Positions 1-8,865 of a DNA stretch of 64,000 nt are shown piece after piece. The first letter of the stretch is position 1, and each line of letters opens with the position of its first letter. The translations under genes and the position numbers were made by a program. The DNA is from Kushneria konosiri (GTDB taxonomy: Bacteria > Pseudomonadota > Gammaproteobacteria > Pseudomonadales > Halomonadaceae). The notes under the pieces were generated by a model that was not told the origin of the DNA, did not search any database, and saw nothing but the letters and a program-made list of their open reading frames with translations. The DNA is taken from positions 434,001 to 498,000 of the forward strand of contig NZ_CP021323.1 in assembly GCF_002155145.1 (NCBI RefSeq), written 5' to 3'.

Positions 1-722
1 GCATCACGGCGCCTGAGCCAGGCATGATCGTGCCAGCTGAAGGGACGATTGCCGGCCACCACGGAAACATCCGGGGTCGTCGCCTCGGTTCGACGCGCCA
101 GCGGATCGACCTTGTGACGAACCTGGCCATCCCGATCGATCAGCTCAAAGCGATAGCGCTCACCGGCCTTGAGATGCGGCACGAAAATGGCCCAGATGCC
201 ACTGCCCTCATGGCGCTGCATGGCATGACGGCGCCCGTCCCAGACATTGAAATCACCCACGACCGAAACGCGCCGGGCGTTGGGTGCCCAGAGCGTAAAG
301 CGCACGCCGTCGACACCATCAATGGCGGTCGGACAAGCGCCGAAGACACGGGCCAGCTCGCGGTGGCGGCCCTCACTGAACAGATGAAGGTCCAGCTCGC
401 CGGGCATGGGTGAAAATCGATAGGGGTCTTCGGTGATCTGTACGATGCCTTCAGGCCAGGTAATGCGAAGACGATAACGCGTCCCCTTCGGCAGGCAGGC
501 CTGATAAAGACCGCCTTCCCGGGGCTCGGCCACGGCCAGCACCTGGTGTGCCGCGTCGATCAACTCAACGGCTTCGGCGCCGGGCAACAGCAGACGAACC
601 AGCGTTTGGTCGCCCTGCTCATGCGGTCCCAGCCAGTGAAACGGGGCGTCATGCTGTGCCTGTACAAGGCGTGACAGGGCATCACGCTCACTTTGGCAAG
701 CGCTGGAAAATACTGTCGCCAT
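1..722 (-). CDS. glgB: 1,4-alpha-glucan branching enzyme, N-terminal part (cut by window edge)
   Basis: Branching enzyme makes alpha-1,6 branches in glycogen in the cytoplasm. Only about the first 240 residues lie in the window, and the reading frame runs open off the left edge. My translation of the minus strand shows the N-terminal modules: DPYRFSPM near residue 95, and then the CBM48-type stretch with GVRFTLWAPNARRVSVVGDF, which is typical of GlgB. The catalytic GH13 barrel lies outside. The start ATG at 722 overlaps the glgA stop codon in TAATG, so the two genes are translationally coupled. A trehalohydrolase (TreZ) has a similar N-terminal module, but the RRVSVVGDFNVWDGR spacing and the glgA neighbour favour GlgB. 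Confidence 0.88.
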   Translation of the reverse strand, partial: MATVFSSACQSERDALSRLVQAQHDAPFHWLGPHEQGDQTLVRLLLPGAEAVELIDAAHQVLAVAEPREGGLYQACLPKGTRYRLRITWPEGIVQITEDPYRFSPMPGELDLHLFSEGRHRELARVFGACPTAIDGVDGVRFTLWAPNARRVSVVGDFNVWDGRRHAMQRHEGSGIWAIFVPHLKAGERYRFELIDRDGQVRHKVDPLARRTEATTPDVSVVAGNRPFSWHDHAWLRRRD

Positions 723-2323
723 TATATGCTCACATGTCTTAACGAATGGGCCGTCACCCCTGCAGGAACCATCAGCTGATGATAGAGGCGTCGATAGGGT
801 GTCACTGACAGTCGCCACTGATAGTGGATGGCCATGGCGGCACGACGCATGGCATAAAAAAGCTCGGTACAGCCGAAGATGCGAAAGGCACGATCAATGG
901 CCTTCTGGAAATCCTGCTGCGAAAGTTCATCAAAGAGAAAGCCTGTTACGCCGTCCTCGATGGTATCGGCAAGACCGCCCGTGCGGTGGGCAATCGGCAG
1001 CGATCCAAAACGCTGGGCATACATCTGCGACAGTCCACAGGGCTCAAAGCGCGAAGGCATCAAAAGATAGTCACTACCGGCGAAAATGCAGCGGGCTTCT
1101 CGTTCACTAAAGCCGATGTGAACACCGATGGCACCGGGAAAGCGTGCTTCGAGATTGCGAAGCGCATTTTCGATGGCCGGCTCCCCACAGCCGATCACGA
1201 CCAGTTGACCGCCAGCACGCACGATGGACTCGGCGGCTGCAATGGTCAGATCCAGCCCCTTTTGATGTACCAGCCTGGACACCACCGCAAACAGCGGTCC
1301 GTGGCTGACGGCCAGTCGGAACATGCGGCGAACGTGATCGGTATTGGCACGCTTGCCGGCCCAGTCATTGGTGGCAAAGGCGCAGGCCAGATAGGCATCT
1401 GTCTGTGGGTCCCAGCTGTCATCAATGCCGTTGGCAATCCCGCTGAGTCGCTTGTCACGGGCACAGTCCGACAGGAGTCCCTCAAGGCCGCAGCCAAAGG
1501 CCGGGGTCGTGATTTCCCGGGCGTAGGTTTCGCTGACCGTGGTGATGTGATTGCTGTAGATGATGCCGGCCTTCATGAAGGAAAGCCGGTCGTAGAACTC
1601 GAGCCCCTGCGGAGTAAAGGCGCTTTCGGGAACGCCCAGTCGGCTCAGATATTCCGGCCCGTAAAGCCCCTGATACGCCAGGTTATGAATGGTATAGACG
1701 CAGGGCGTATCGTCGCCGTTCCAGCGCAGGTAACCCGCGGCCAGACCGGTCTGCCAGTCATGCAGGTGCAAAAGGTCCGGATGCCAGCCCTGATCCTCAA
1801 AGCGGGTTTGCGAGGACTCCATCGCCATCTGGGCGGCGGCCAGTGACAGTCGCCCAAAGCGAATGGCGTTGTCTTCCCACTCCTGTCCGCTTTCATCCAG
1901 ATAGGGACTGCCAGGACGGTCATAGAGCTCGGGACAGATCAGAACGTAGACGGTCAGCCCTTCAGGCAGTTCGATACGCCCCAGATCGCAGGCAGGAATA
2001 TCGGCAAGGCCGGGCAGATGATCGATGACATGGATCGGCCAGATGCTTTCGAGCACCTCGCGATAGGCCGGCATTAAAACACGCATGTCGTAGTGATTGA
2101 GCAGCGCGCGCGGCAGCGCGGCAGAGACGTCGCCCAAGCCGCCTACCTTGACGAAATCGGCAAGCTCTGACGTCACGAACAAAACAGGGTCTGCAGGTTC
2201 ACTTTGACCCGCGGAAATACTGCTGCGATGTGAAAGGGTGTCAGGTATCGGTGTAATGGATGCTGCGGGCTTTGCAGCATGAGTGGCGAGTGCCAAAGCG
2301 GCATCAACGGCTGAATGAGACAT
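722..2323 (-). CDS. glgA: glycogen synthase (ADP-glucose type, GT5)
   Basis: Transfers glucose from ADP-glucose to the growing alpha-1,4 glucan. The N-terminal nucleotide-sugar motif KVGGLGDV sits at about residues 59-66, and the C-terminal domain has SRFEPCGLSQMYAQRFG followed by RTGGLADTI, both typical of GlgA. I chose the ATG at 2323 because AGGAGG lies six bases upstream; an open frame continues to 2422 without a good ribosome site. With this start the protein is 533 aa, and about 45 residues precede the place where GlgA proteins usually begin. That extension is Ala/Ser rich and of unknown role. The gene precedes glgB and overlaps it by one base. Confidence 0.93.
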   Translation of the reverse strand: MSHSAVDAALALATHAAKPAASITPIPDTLSHRSSISAGQSEPADPVLFVTSELADFVKVGGLGDVSAALPRALLNHYDMRVLMPAYREVLESIWPIHVIDHLPGLADIPACDLGRIELPEGLTVYVLICPELYDRPGSPYLDESGQEWEDNAIRFGRLSLAAAQMAMESSQTRFEDQGWHPDLLHLHDWQTGLAAGYLRWNGDDTPCVYTIHNLAYQGLYGPEYLSRLGVPESAFTPQGLEFYDRLSFMKAGIIYSNHITTVSETYAREITTPAFGCGLEGLLSDCARDKRLSGIANGIDDSWDPQTDAYLACAFATNDWAGKRANTDHVRRMFRLAVSHGPLFAVVSRLVHQKGLDLTIAAAESIVRAGGQLVVIGCGEPAIENALRNLEARFPGAIGVHIGFSEREARCIFAGSDYLLMPSRFEPCGLSQMYAQRFGSLPIAHRTGGLADTIEDGVTGFLFDELSQQDFQKAIDRAFRIFGCTELFYAMRRAAMAIHYQWRLSVTPYRRLYHQLMVPAGVTAHSLRHVSI

Positions 2324-2865
2324 GCGCGACCTCCTCGCGAAGTGCGCTGACGCCGAAGTGTCTCGAGCCATGAAGCGGTACAGGGGGCAGCCCTCAAGGG
2401 TGCGAGCGCTCTCGAGCGGCACCTTTTGGACGCTGTACTGACATCGTAACTATCGACAATCCTTATCGATAAACGATCGCTTATGGTCGGCTGTGCATCC
2501 GGCACCACCGCTACCTGATAAATCCACCAGAAAAATGGTGCCGGTGCATCAAGACCGAGCCGGAACCATAAGCCAGATATAGCGTGAAACGGACGGCAGC
2601 GTCAAAGCCCTTTTAAAACCGCCGCCGGCAATTTTGTAACTTTTATAAACAAGTTAATCTGGATTAAAGATACTGACAAAAGAAACGCTGTTCAAGGGAA
2701 ATCGATGAACAATCATGGCATCTTTCAAGACAATCAGGATCTATTCATATACCACTTTGTAACATTTTGATCCTGTCACTACTACAGCCATGCCCGAGCT
2801 TGCTGACGCTCGGAAGGCCTCTTGAGGGCATGCAGGCGCACTCGAAAAATGCGCCGGATACGCTG
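2324..2865. other. intergenic region upstream of glgA and downstream of the metal ABC operon
   Basis: About 540 bases with no credible gene. It should hold the glgA promoter, reading leftward, and the 3' end of the metal-transport transcript. A short inverted repeat CCGAGC/GCTCGG (2794-2799 and 2808-2813) could be a weak transcript end, but it has no T-run. The stretch at 2630-2760 is clearly more AT rich than its surroundings. I see no confident promoter. Confidence 0.4.
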
Positions 2866-3759
2866 TTACTGTCGAAGGGCTTCGCGATCTGATCGGATGG
2901 CGCGATGGACACGCATCCTTTGAAACACCACCCCTCGTCCGGGCGCAAAAAGAAAGGACATCAAAAACAGGAACGCCTGAACAAGTACGATCACCGCGCC
3001 GGTTTCTACATCCATGTAAAAACTGATCATGACGCCTGAAACCACCGACAGCCAGGTGCTGACTGCAGCCACTGCCATCATCGGTGCAAGCCGGCGCGTC
3101 AGCAAAAAGGCCGTACTGCCGGGAGTGACCAGCATGGCAATGACCAGAACAACACCGACGGCCTGAAGCGCCATGACGCTTGCAAGCGTCAACAGCACTG
3201 TCAGCAAAAATTGCAGTCGGTGTGTATCGATCCCCATGACACTCGCCTGCTGAGGGTCAAAACAGTAAAGCCGAAGATCGCTGAATTTAAGCAGCACGAC
3301 CCCCAGCACCACTGCCCCGGTCACAATAAGCTGAAGGCGTGTCGACGCCTCGATGCCCAGCAGATTGCCCAACAGGATGTGCATGAAATGAACGTCGGAC
3401 GGGACTGCGGCCACCAGCACCATCCCCAGCGCCAAAAACCCCGTAAAGGTGATTCCCAGTACCGCATCGGAACGAATGCGACAATGGCGCTCGATCACGC
3501 CCGCTCCCATCAGACAGCTCAGCGCACTGATCAGCGCGCCAATCACCATGGGGATACCCAGAAGCCAGGCAAGGACTATGCCGGGAACGACCGCATGAGA
3601 GGCTGCGTCACCGACCAGTGACCATCCCTTTAATACCACCAGACACGACAACACGGCACAGACCGTGCCGACCAGCAGCCCCATCCACAGCGCCTGCTGC
3701 ATGAAATCCAGTGTCAGGGGCAACAGCAGTATGGCCAGCGTATCGCTCAAGGCGCTCAT
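2866..3759 (-). CDS. Mn/Fe-type metal ABC transporter permease (SitD/YfeD-like)
   Basis: Integral membrane subunit of a periplasmic-binding-protein-dependent metal importer of the ABC-3 family. The 297-aa sequence is almost entirely hydrophobic, with eight or nine likely membrane segments, and has the family stretch LVVLKGWSLVGDAASHAVVPG near residues 41-61. It starts at 3759 with GGAGG four bases upstream and overlaps the previous permease gene by four bases (ATGA). Two permease genes in series after an ATPase gene is the sitABCD/yfeABCD layout, so a heterodimeric channel for manganese or ferrous iron is likely. Metal specificity cannot be read from this subunit. Confidence 0.88.
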   Translation of the reverse strand: MSALSDTLAILLLPLTLDFMQQALWMGLLVGTVCAVLSCLVVLKGWSLVGDAASHAVVPGIVLAWLLGIPMVIGALISALSCLMGAGVIERHCRIRSDAVLGITFTGFLALGMVLVAAVPSDVHFMHILLGNLLGIEASTRLQLIVTGAVVLGVVLLKFSDLRLYCFDPQQASVMGIDTHRLQFLLTVLLTLASVMALQAVGVVLVIAMLVTPGSTAFLLTRRLAPMMAVAAVSTWLSVVSGVMISFYMDVETGAVIVLVQAFLFLMSFLFAPGRGVVFQRMRVHRAIRSDREALRQ

Positions 3760-4631
3760 GAGCCCTCCTCACCGACCACCTGCGACCCACGACGCCGACG
3801 AGCCAACACCCCATGTCGCGGTGCCAGCACAAAAATGACCAGAAAACAGAAGGTCTGCAGCAGCACAATGGTGCCGCCGACAGAACTGTCCATGAAGTAG
3901 CTCGCCCAGCTGCCCAGGAAGGCACACAGGCCACCGATCAGCGGGGCCAGCCACAGCATATGGCCGAAACGATCGGTTAAAAGCCAGGCGCAGGCACCGG
4001 GTGTAATCAGCATCGCCACCACCAGCAGCGCACCCACCGCCTGTAGGGCCGCGACAGTCATCAGGGAGAGCATCGACAACAACAGCACATTGAGCCAGGC
4101 AACGTTAAGCCCCATGACCCGGGCATGTCCTTCGTCAAAGCAGTACAGCATCAGATCCTTCCAGCGCAACGATAGTGCCACAAGGCAGATCAGCGAGATG
4201 ATCACCAGCTGAATGGTCTCACTGTCGCCAATGCCCAGCAGATTGCCGAAAAGAATCGTGGTGAGCTGCACGCCACCGGGGTTGAGCGAGATCAGTACCA
4301 GCCCGAGGGCCAGAAAGGCTGAAAAGACCACGCCAATGGCGGCATCACTTTTCAACGCGCCCTGCCCCTTGATCAGCCCGATACCACCCACCGCCAGCAA
4401 TGCACTGATAAAGGCTGCAGGGGCAAATGGCAGGCCAAGGGCGTAGGCGATCGCAATGCCCGGCACCACCGAGTGAGAGAGCGCATCCCCCAGCAAGGAC
4501 CAGCCCTTGAGCACCACATAGCAGGAGAGCCAGCCGCATACGGCACCGATCAGCGTGCCGACCCAGATACCGCGCGCCATGAACTGATAGTCAAACGGTG
4601 CCAGCAACAAGGCGACGGGATCACCGCTCAT
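3756..4631 (-). CDS. Mn/Fe-type metal ABC transporter permease (SitC/YfeC-like)
   Basis: First of two paralogous membrane subunits of the importer, 291 aa. It shares the VLKGWSLLGDALSHSVVPG motif with the downstream permease and has a similar pattern of eight or so hydrophobic segments. The start ATG at 4629-4631 overlaps the TGA of the ATPase gene, so translation is coupled. The C-terminus is short and basic (RHGVLARRRRGSQVV), consistent with the positive-inside rule. The two permeases are similar but clearly diverged, which fits a heterodimer rather than a recent duplication. Confidence 0.88.
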   Translation of the reverse strand: MSGDPVALLLAPFDYQFMARGIWVGTLIGAVCGWLSCYVVLKGWSLLGDALSHSVVPGIAIAYALGLPFAPAAFISALLAVGGIGLIKGQGALKSDAAIGVVFSAFLALGLVLISLNPGGVQLTTILFGNLLGIGDSETIQLVIISLICLVALSLRWKDLMLYCFDEGHARVMGLNVAWLNVLLLSMLSLMTVAALQAVGALLVVAMLITPGACAWLLTDRFGHMLWLAPLIGGLCAFLGSWASYFMDSSVGGTIVLLQTFCFLVIFVLAPRHGVLARRRRGSQVVGEEGS

Positions 4632-5437
4632 GACAGGCTCCAGGCCGAACTGCGATCACAAACGCCACGCTCGGTATCCGACAGGACCGTATCGGCCATG
4701 ACGTCGCCGAAGGTGGTGGCCAGATGAGGCTGGGTAAAGGTGGTCGCCACAGGCCCAAAGGCGACGAGCTTCCTTGAAACCATGGCGACGTGATCACAGT
4801 ACTGCGGCACGCTGGAAAGCGCATGCGTCACGATCAGAACGGTCACGCCTTCATCACGTAAATCGCGAATCAGCGACATGATGCTCTGTTCGGTATGCGC
4901 GTCCACGCCGGTGAAGGGCTCATCGAGTACCAGAATACGACTGCCCTGAGCCAGTGACCGAGCCAGAAACACACGTTTTTTCTGTCCCCCGGACAGCATG
5001 CCGATCTGACGGCGGGCCAGATCTTCGATTTCAAGGCGCGCCATGGCGGCCTTCACAAGACGGCGATCGTTCTCCGAGGGAATGCGCAGCCAGTTCATCT
5101 GCCCCTGACGCCCCATCATCACCACATCCCAGACAGAGACCGGAAACTGCCAGTCCACCTCTTCGGCCTGAGGCACATAGGCCACGAGATTGCGCTTCTG
5201 GGCCTGGCGCACCGCCATGCCCAGAAGCCTTGCTTTGCCACTGGTCGGGCGCGTAAACCCGAGAATGGTTCTGCAAAGGGTAGACTTGCCACTGCCATTG
5301 GGCCCGATCAGGGCACAGACACTGGCCCCCGGCAGGGACAGGGAAACGTCCTGAATCCCCAGATGGCCATCGGGATAGCGCACGCTGACGTGCGAAACAT
5401 CAATGACCGGCTCGTCATGTCGATTCAGGTTACTCAA
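4628..5437 (-). CDS. metal ABC transporter ATP-binding protein (SitB/YfeB-like)
   Basis: ATPase that powers the metal importer from the cytoplasmic side. Walker A is GPNGSGKST at about residue 45, the ABC signature is LSGGQKKR, and Walker B is ILVLDEP followed by the H-loop IVTHAL. There is no suitable ATG near the N-terminus. The best start is a TTG at 5437 with AGGGG seven bases upstream; another TTG two codons earlier (5443) is possible. The gene overlaps the stop of the substrate-binding-protein gene by eight bases. A rare start codon directly behind the binding-protein gene would keep ATPase synthesis below that of the binding protein, which is common in such operons. Confidence 0.9.
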   Translation of the reverse strand: MSNLNRHDEPVIDVSHVSVRYPDGHLGIQDVSLSLPGASVCALIGPNGSGKSTLCRTILGFTRPTSGKARLLGMAVRQAQKRNLVAYVPQAEEVDWQFPVSVWDVVMMGRQGQMNWLRIPSENDRRLVKAAMARLEIEDLARRQIGMLSGGQKKRVFLARSLAQGSRILVLDEPFTGVDAHTEQSIMSLIRDLRDEGVTVLIVTHALSSVPQYCDHVAMVSRKLVAFGPVATTFTQPHLATTFGDVMADTVLSDTERGVCDRSSAWSLS

Positions 5438-6374
5438 GATCAAACCCCTTTTTTATCTGCTCTGCGTTATAGCGCAAAAGGGTTTCGTAATCGGGCACCG
5501 GCCCTTCGGCACGCGTGAGGGAATCGACATATAACGTACCGCCATAGCGCGCACCGGTTTCGGAAGTCACCTGTTTCATGGCCCGGTCGTTGACCGTGCT
5601 TTCACAAAAGGTTACCGGTACGCGATCGGCATTGAGATCATCGATCAGGCGACGAACCTGCTGCGGCGTGCCTTCCTGTTCGGCATTGACGGCCCATAGA
5701 TAGCGCTCACGGAAGCTGTATTCACGGGCCAGATAGGAGAAGGCGCCTTCACAGGTGGCGAGAACGCGCTGCTTGTCGGGAATGTGTGCAAGGGCTGCCC
5801 TGAGCTCGCGATCCATGTGTTCAAGACGCTCACTGTAGGCCCGGGCATTGCGGTTGTAGGTGTCAGCATGATCCGGATCCAGCGACACCAGCGCCTGTCG
5901 AATGTTCTCGACATAGATCAGGCCGTTGACCGGTGTCATCCAGGCGTGCGGATTGGGACGCCCCTGGTAGGGTCCTTCGCCCAGGCCAATGGGCTCGACC
6001 CCCTCGGTCAGTACAGCAGCAGGGACATCATCCATACCCTCATAAAAGCGCTGAAACCAGCGCTCGAGTCCCATGCCGTTATAGAGTAAAAGATCCGCCT
6101 GACGCGCCTTGAGGATATCGCGTGGCGTCGGGGCGTATTCATGAATTTCCGCGCCGGCAGGGACAATCGAGATGACATCCAGCTCGTCTCCCGCCACCTG
6201 ACGAGCCATGTCCGCCACGATGGTAAAGCTTGCCACCACGGTCTTGCGTTCCTTCGCCAGCGCCGTACCGGCGATCAGCATGGATGCCGACAGGATCAAG
6301 ATCGTCATTGTGTGAATGATCCACAGGCGAGCCTTGAAAGGCGTCACCATGGCCGCTCCGAGCCGTAAAATCAT
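5430..6374 (-). CDS. periplasmic metal-binding protein (SitA/YfeA-like, cluster A-I)
   Basis: Captures the metal in the periplasm and hands it to the permeases. Metal ligands expected for the family are visible as His in AEIHEYAPTP, His in NPHAWMTP, Glu in AEQEGTPQQV and Asp in TLYVDSLT. A His-His-Glu-Asp set is the pattern of Mn/Fe-binding PsaA/SitA proteins; zinc-specific ZnuA proteins have a third His and usually a His-rich loop, which is missing here. An N-terminal signal sequence ends near ALAKER. The ATG at 6374 has AGAGG six bases upstream; an ATG at 6347 (GGAG, five-base spacing) is an alternative. It is the first gene of the sitABCD-like operon. Confidence 0.88.
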   Translation of the reverse strand: MILRLGAAMVTPFKARLWIIHTMTILILSASMLIAGTALAKERKTVVASFTIVADMARQVAGDELDVISIVPAGAEIHEYAPTPRDILKARQADLLLYNGMGLERWFQRFYEGMDDVPAAVLTEGVEPIGLGEGPYQGRPNPHAWMTPVNGLIYVENIRQALVSLDPDHADTYNRNARAYSERLEHMDRELRAALAHIPDKQRVLATCEGAFSYLAREYSFRERYLWAVNAEQEGTPQQVRRLIDDLNADRVPVTFCESTVNDRAMKQVTSETGARYGGTLYVDSLTRAEGPVPDYETLLRYNAEQIKKGFDLE

Positions 6375-6413
6375 GACCAACCTCTGCATGAAGATGTCGT
6401 CACAAGATGCTAA

Positions 6414-6427
6414 TTAACCTTGGTTAA
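6414..6427. promoter_or_regulatory. perfect palindrome, candidate metalloregulator operator
   Basis: TTAACC-TT-GGTTAA lies 40 bases upstream of the metal-importer operon and 120 bases upstream of the divergent DUF1007 gene. The two half-sites are exact inverted repeats in an AT-rich stretch, as expected for a dimeric repressor such as an MntR/DtxR- or Fur-type metal sensor. Its identity as an operator is an inference. Confidence 0.45.
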
Positions 6428-6546
6428 AAATTAAACCCCAAGTTGCTTAAGCAATCCTGATGACCATTCTCTCGGTGCGTTTATGGCTCGCACCCTGCAG
6501 GTTGCTGGGGCAACATGCCGTTTCGATGATATGAAGAGGCCATCAC

Positions 6547-7215
6547 GTGTCAGTACATTCGCGACGCTCGGGACGCGGCTCTGCCCTGCTGATCGGGCTT
6601 GCCCTGTCATGGCAGGCCATTCCGGCCATGGCGCACCCTCATGGCTGGGTGGATTACCGCATCACGGTCATGATCGATGACGATCAAAGGGTCACGGCGC
6701 TCAAGCAGTCATGGAAGATGGACCCGTTTCAGAGCCTGACCATGATCGAAGGACTGGAAAGCGCCGAAGGACAGGAGAGCATGCCCGAGCGCCTGGACGC
6801 GCTGGGTCACGAGATCGCCGCCAATCTGCCAACCCAGCATTACCTGACCCATGTCTACGATGGTGATCAGGAACTGGTGCTGGGCGGTATCGAGGACTAC
6901 ACCACCCAACTGCACAACGATCGGGTCGAATTTTCCTTCATTGTGACGCTGGCCAGCCCTCCCCCCTTGAGCGAGTCGCTTCACTGGCAGGTCTTTGATG
7001 ACAGCTATTTCATCGAATTCCTGTACGACGACCAGACTGAACACCCCATTGAGCTGGTCAATGCGCCCCCGCAGTGTCGTGGCGAAGTGATACATGCCGA
7101 TCCTGATCCGGCCGTCGTTGCCAGCGTGTCCGTTATCGATGTGACCGGCGATACGCCCGATGGGGTCGGCAGGCTTTTCTCGGATACCGGAGTGATCAAG
7201 TGCCACGATCCCTGA
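6547..7215 (+). CDS. DUF1007 family periplasmic protein
   Basis: A 222-aa protein with a signal peptide ending near AIPAMA-HPHGW. The mature N-terminus starts with His-Pro-His, a potential metal site, and the DUF1007 hallmarks HPHGWVDY and an acidic, aromatic C-terminal half are present. The start is GTG at 6547, with GAGG seven bases upstream. The gene overlaps the next one (NicO-type permease) by 16 bases; this pairing is common in proteobacteria and implies joint work in transition-metal (Zn, Ni or Co) transport. The exact biochemical role of the family is not established. It is divergent from the Mn/Fe ABC operon across a palindromic site. Confidence 0.8.
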   Translation: MSVHSRRSGRGSALLIGLALSWQAIPAMAHPHGWVDYRITVMIDDDQRVTALKQSWKMDPFQSLTMIEGLESAEGQESMPERLDALGHEIAANLPTQHYLTHVYDGDQELVLGGIEDYTTQLHNDRVEFSFIVTLASPPPLSESLHWQVFDDSYFIEFLYDDQTEHPIELVNAPPQCRGEVIHADPDPAVVASVSVIDVTGDTPDGVGRLFSDTGVIKCHDP

Positions 7216-8237
7216 GGCCCGTCTGGATAACGCTGGGCGTGATCGCAGTGACCATCCTGCTGCTTTCACCCTCTGTTCACCACCTGTGGTCAGCGCTGGT
7301 GGCAGACCTTATGGCCTGGCAGCGTACGCTGCATCGGGGCCTGGCGAGCGCCATGATGGCGCTTTCCCGCCGTGAGGAGGCAAGCGACTGGTGGGATTTG
7401 ATGGCGCTGAGCATGGGCTACGGTGTTTTTCACGCCCTGGGGCCCGGTCATGGCAAGGCCGTGGTTGCCGCCTATCTGATGACGCATCGCGCAGCCCTTA
7501 AACGCGGTCTGATCATGACCGCCAGCGCCGCCCTGCTTCAGGGCGTGGTCGCCATCATGATCGTCACGGTGCTGGTACTGGGATTTGGCTGGCTGACCCG
7601 CGAGGCCATGGCAAGCACCACCATGGTCGAGAAGGCAAGCTTTGTCGCCGTGACCGGGCTGGGTCTCTGGCTCATGGTTCGTGCCGGTCGCGGCCTCTAC
7701 AGACTCAGACAACAGACGTTCTCCTCAGGCGCGCCCATCAACAAGGCCCCGTCACCAGGCGCCATGGCGCTTACTTCGGTGCAGCCTTCCCGTGCCAGCG
7801 TCATGACGCCGTTGAACCATGTCAGCAGCGGGCCCTGTCACTGCGGTCGCACCCACCACATTGACCCCATGACCGGTGGCCGCCACTGGCGCGAAATGAC
7901 GGCCGCCGTCGTCTCGATCGGACTGCGACCATGCAGCGGCGCGGTCATGATACTGGGGGTAGCGGCCATGCTCGGCTTCTGGTGGGCAGGGGTACTGGCC
8001 GTGCTGGCGATGTCGACAGGCACGGCGCTATCGACCTCCCTGCTGGCCGCCCTCACGGTGCTGAGCCGCAGACACATGGCCCACCTATATCAGCACACCG
8101 GCCACCGACGCCTTCCAGGTCTGGGGTATCTCCTTGCCCTGCTGGGCGGCACGCTGATTGCGCTGCTGGGCATCGCGCTTTTGCTCAATGCGCCTGAGGC
8201 GGCCCTGTCACCGCTGATGCAGGGGCCGCTGCGCTGA
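7200..8237 (+). CDS. NicO/RcnA-type nickel/cobalt (or zinc) permease
   Basis: A 345-aa membrane protein with about six hydrophobic segments. The NicO family motif HALGPGHGKAVVAAYL is near residues 80-95, and a second half-motif reads SIGLRPCSGAVMIL near residue 242. Between them is a hydrophilic loop rich in Cys and His (HCGRTHHIDP), a probable metal-sensing or binding loop, as in RcnA-type proteins. The start is GTG at 7200 with GGAG seven bases upstream. Its partner is the DUF1007 gene just upstream. Whether it imports or exports is not decided by the sequence. It converges on the fasciclin gene with only nine bases between the stop codons. Confidence 0.82.
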   Translation: MPRSLRPVWITLGVIAVTILLLSPSVHHLWSALVADLMAWQRTLHRGLASAMMALSRREEASDWWDLMALSMGYGVFHALGPGHGKAVVAAYLMTHRAALKRGLIMTASAALLQGVVAIMIVTVLVLGFGWLTREAMASTTMVEKASFVAVTGLGLWLMVRAGRGLYRLRQQTFSSGAPINKAPSPGAMALTSVQPSRASVMTPLNHVSSGPCHCGRTHHIDPMTGGRHWREMTAAVVSIGLRPCSGAVMILGVAAMLGFWWAGVLAVLAMSTGTALSTSLLAALTVLSRRHMAHLYQHTGHRRLPGLGYLLALLGGTLIALLGIALLLNAPEAALSPLMQGPLR

Positions 8238-8246
8238 CAGAAGGCA

Positions 8247-8819
8247 TCAGGTGTCCGGACGCAGGCCGGTGGCATCCCAGGGGATCAGCACGCCCTCGAT
8301 GGGGTGAACGATGCCGTTGTGCGCCCGGATCTCCTGCGGGTCGACAGGCACATCATTGACGAAATAACGACCGTCCTGCGCCTTCAGCCCCAGCTGGCCC
8401 ACCAGTGCCTGGGGACGTCCCAGCACATTGAATTCGCTGGCCGGCACCATGCCCGGCAGCATGTGATACCTGAGCACCTTTTTGAGCCACTCTTCGTGCT
8501 CGCCCCCCAGTAGCGCTTCCCGCTCGCCCTGCGGCAACCGCGCGAAGGCTTCATCGGTCGGTGCAAAAACGGTGTAGGGCCCGTTGTCGTTGAGCATGTC
8601 ACTCATGCCGGCTTCATCGATGGCCTTGACCAGGGTGTTGAAATGCCCGCTGGCCTTTAGCGTCTCAAGAAGCGTCTGGTTCTCATGCTCGGTAATGTCG
8701 CCCGGCTGCTGTTGAGGGGCGCTTTGCGCCCCGGCCTGGGCCTGCACCATCGGTGCCATGCCGCCGCTTGCCAGCACCAGACAGGCCGCCACCCACACAC
8801 TGCGATACAAGGTTTTCAT
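8247..8819 (-). CDS. secreted fasciclin-domain protein
   Basis: A single FAS1 domain protein of 190 aa. After a signal peptide (cleavage near MVQAQA) and a Gln/Ala-rich linker, the domain shows both conserved boxes: YTVFAPTDEAFARLP (H1) and NGIVHPIEGVLIP near the C-terminus (H2, usually followed by hydrophobic residues). FAS1 domains mediate adhesion or matrix contacts; the bacterial function is poorly known. I chose the ATG at 8819 because GGAG precedes it by five bases and the signal peptide then starts correctly. The frame is open further upstream, but that part has no signal features. It is 46 bases downstream of the FemAB-like gene, possibly co-transcribed. Confidence 0.85.
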   Translation of the reverse strand: MKTLYRSVWVAACLVLASGGMAPMVQAQAGAQSAPQQQPGDITEHENQTLLETLKASGHFNTLVKAIDEAGMSDMLNDNGPYTVFAPTDEAFARLPQGEREALLGGEHEEWLKKVLRYHMLPGMVPASEFNVLGRPQALVGQLGLKAQDGRYFVNDVPVDPQEIRAHNGIVHPIEGVLIPWDATGLRPDT

Positions 8820-8865
8820 CGTTTCTCCATGACACGGATATAAAGCATCGGTCGCTACCGGCGCG

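Noticed and set aside
824-1846. 340-codon open frame on the plus strand
   Set aside because: Antisense to glgA, which has clear family motifs; no family features or ribosome site.
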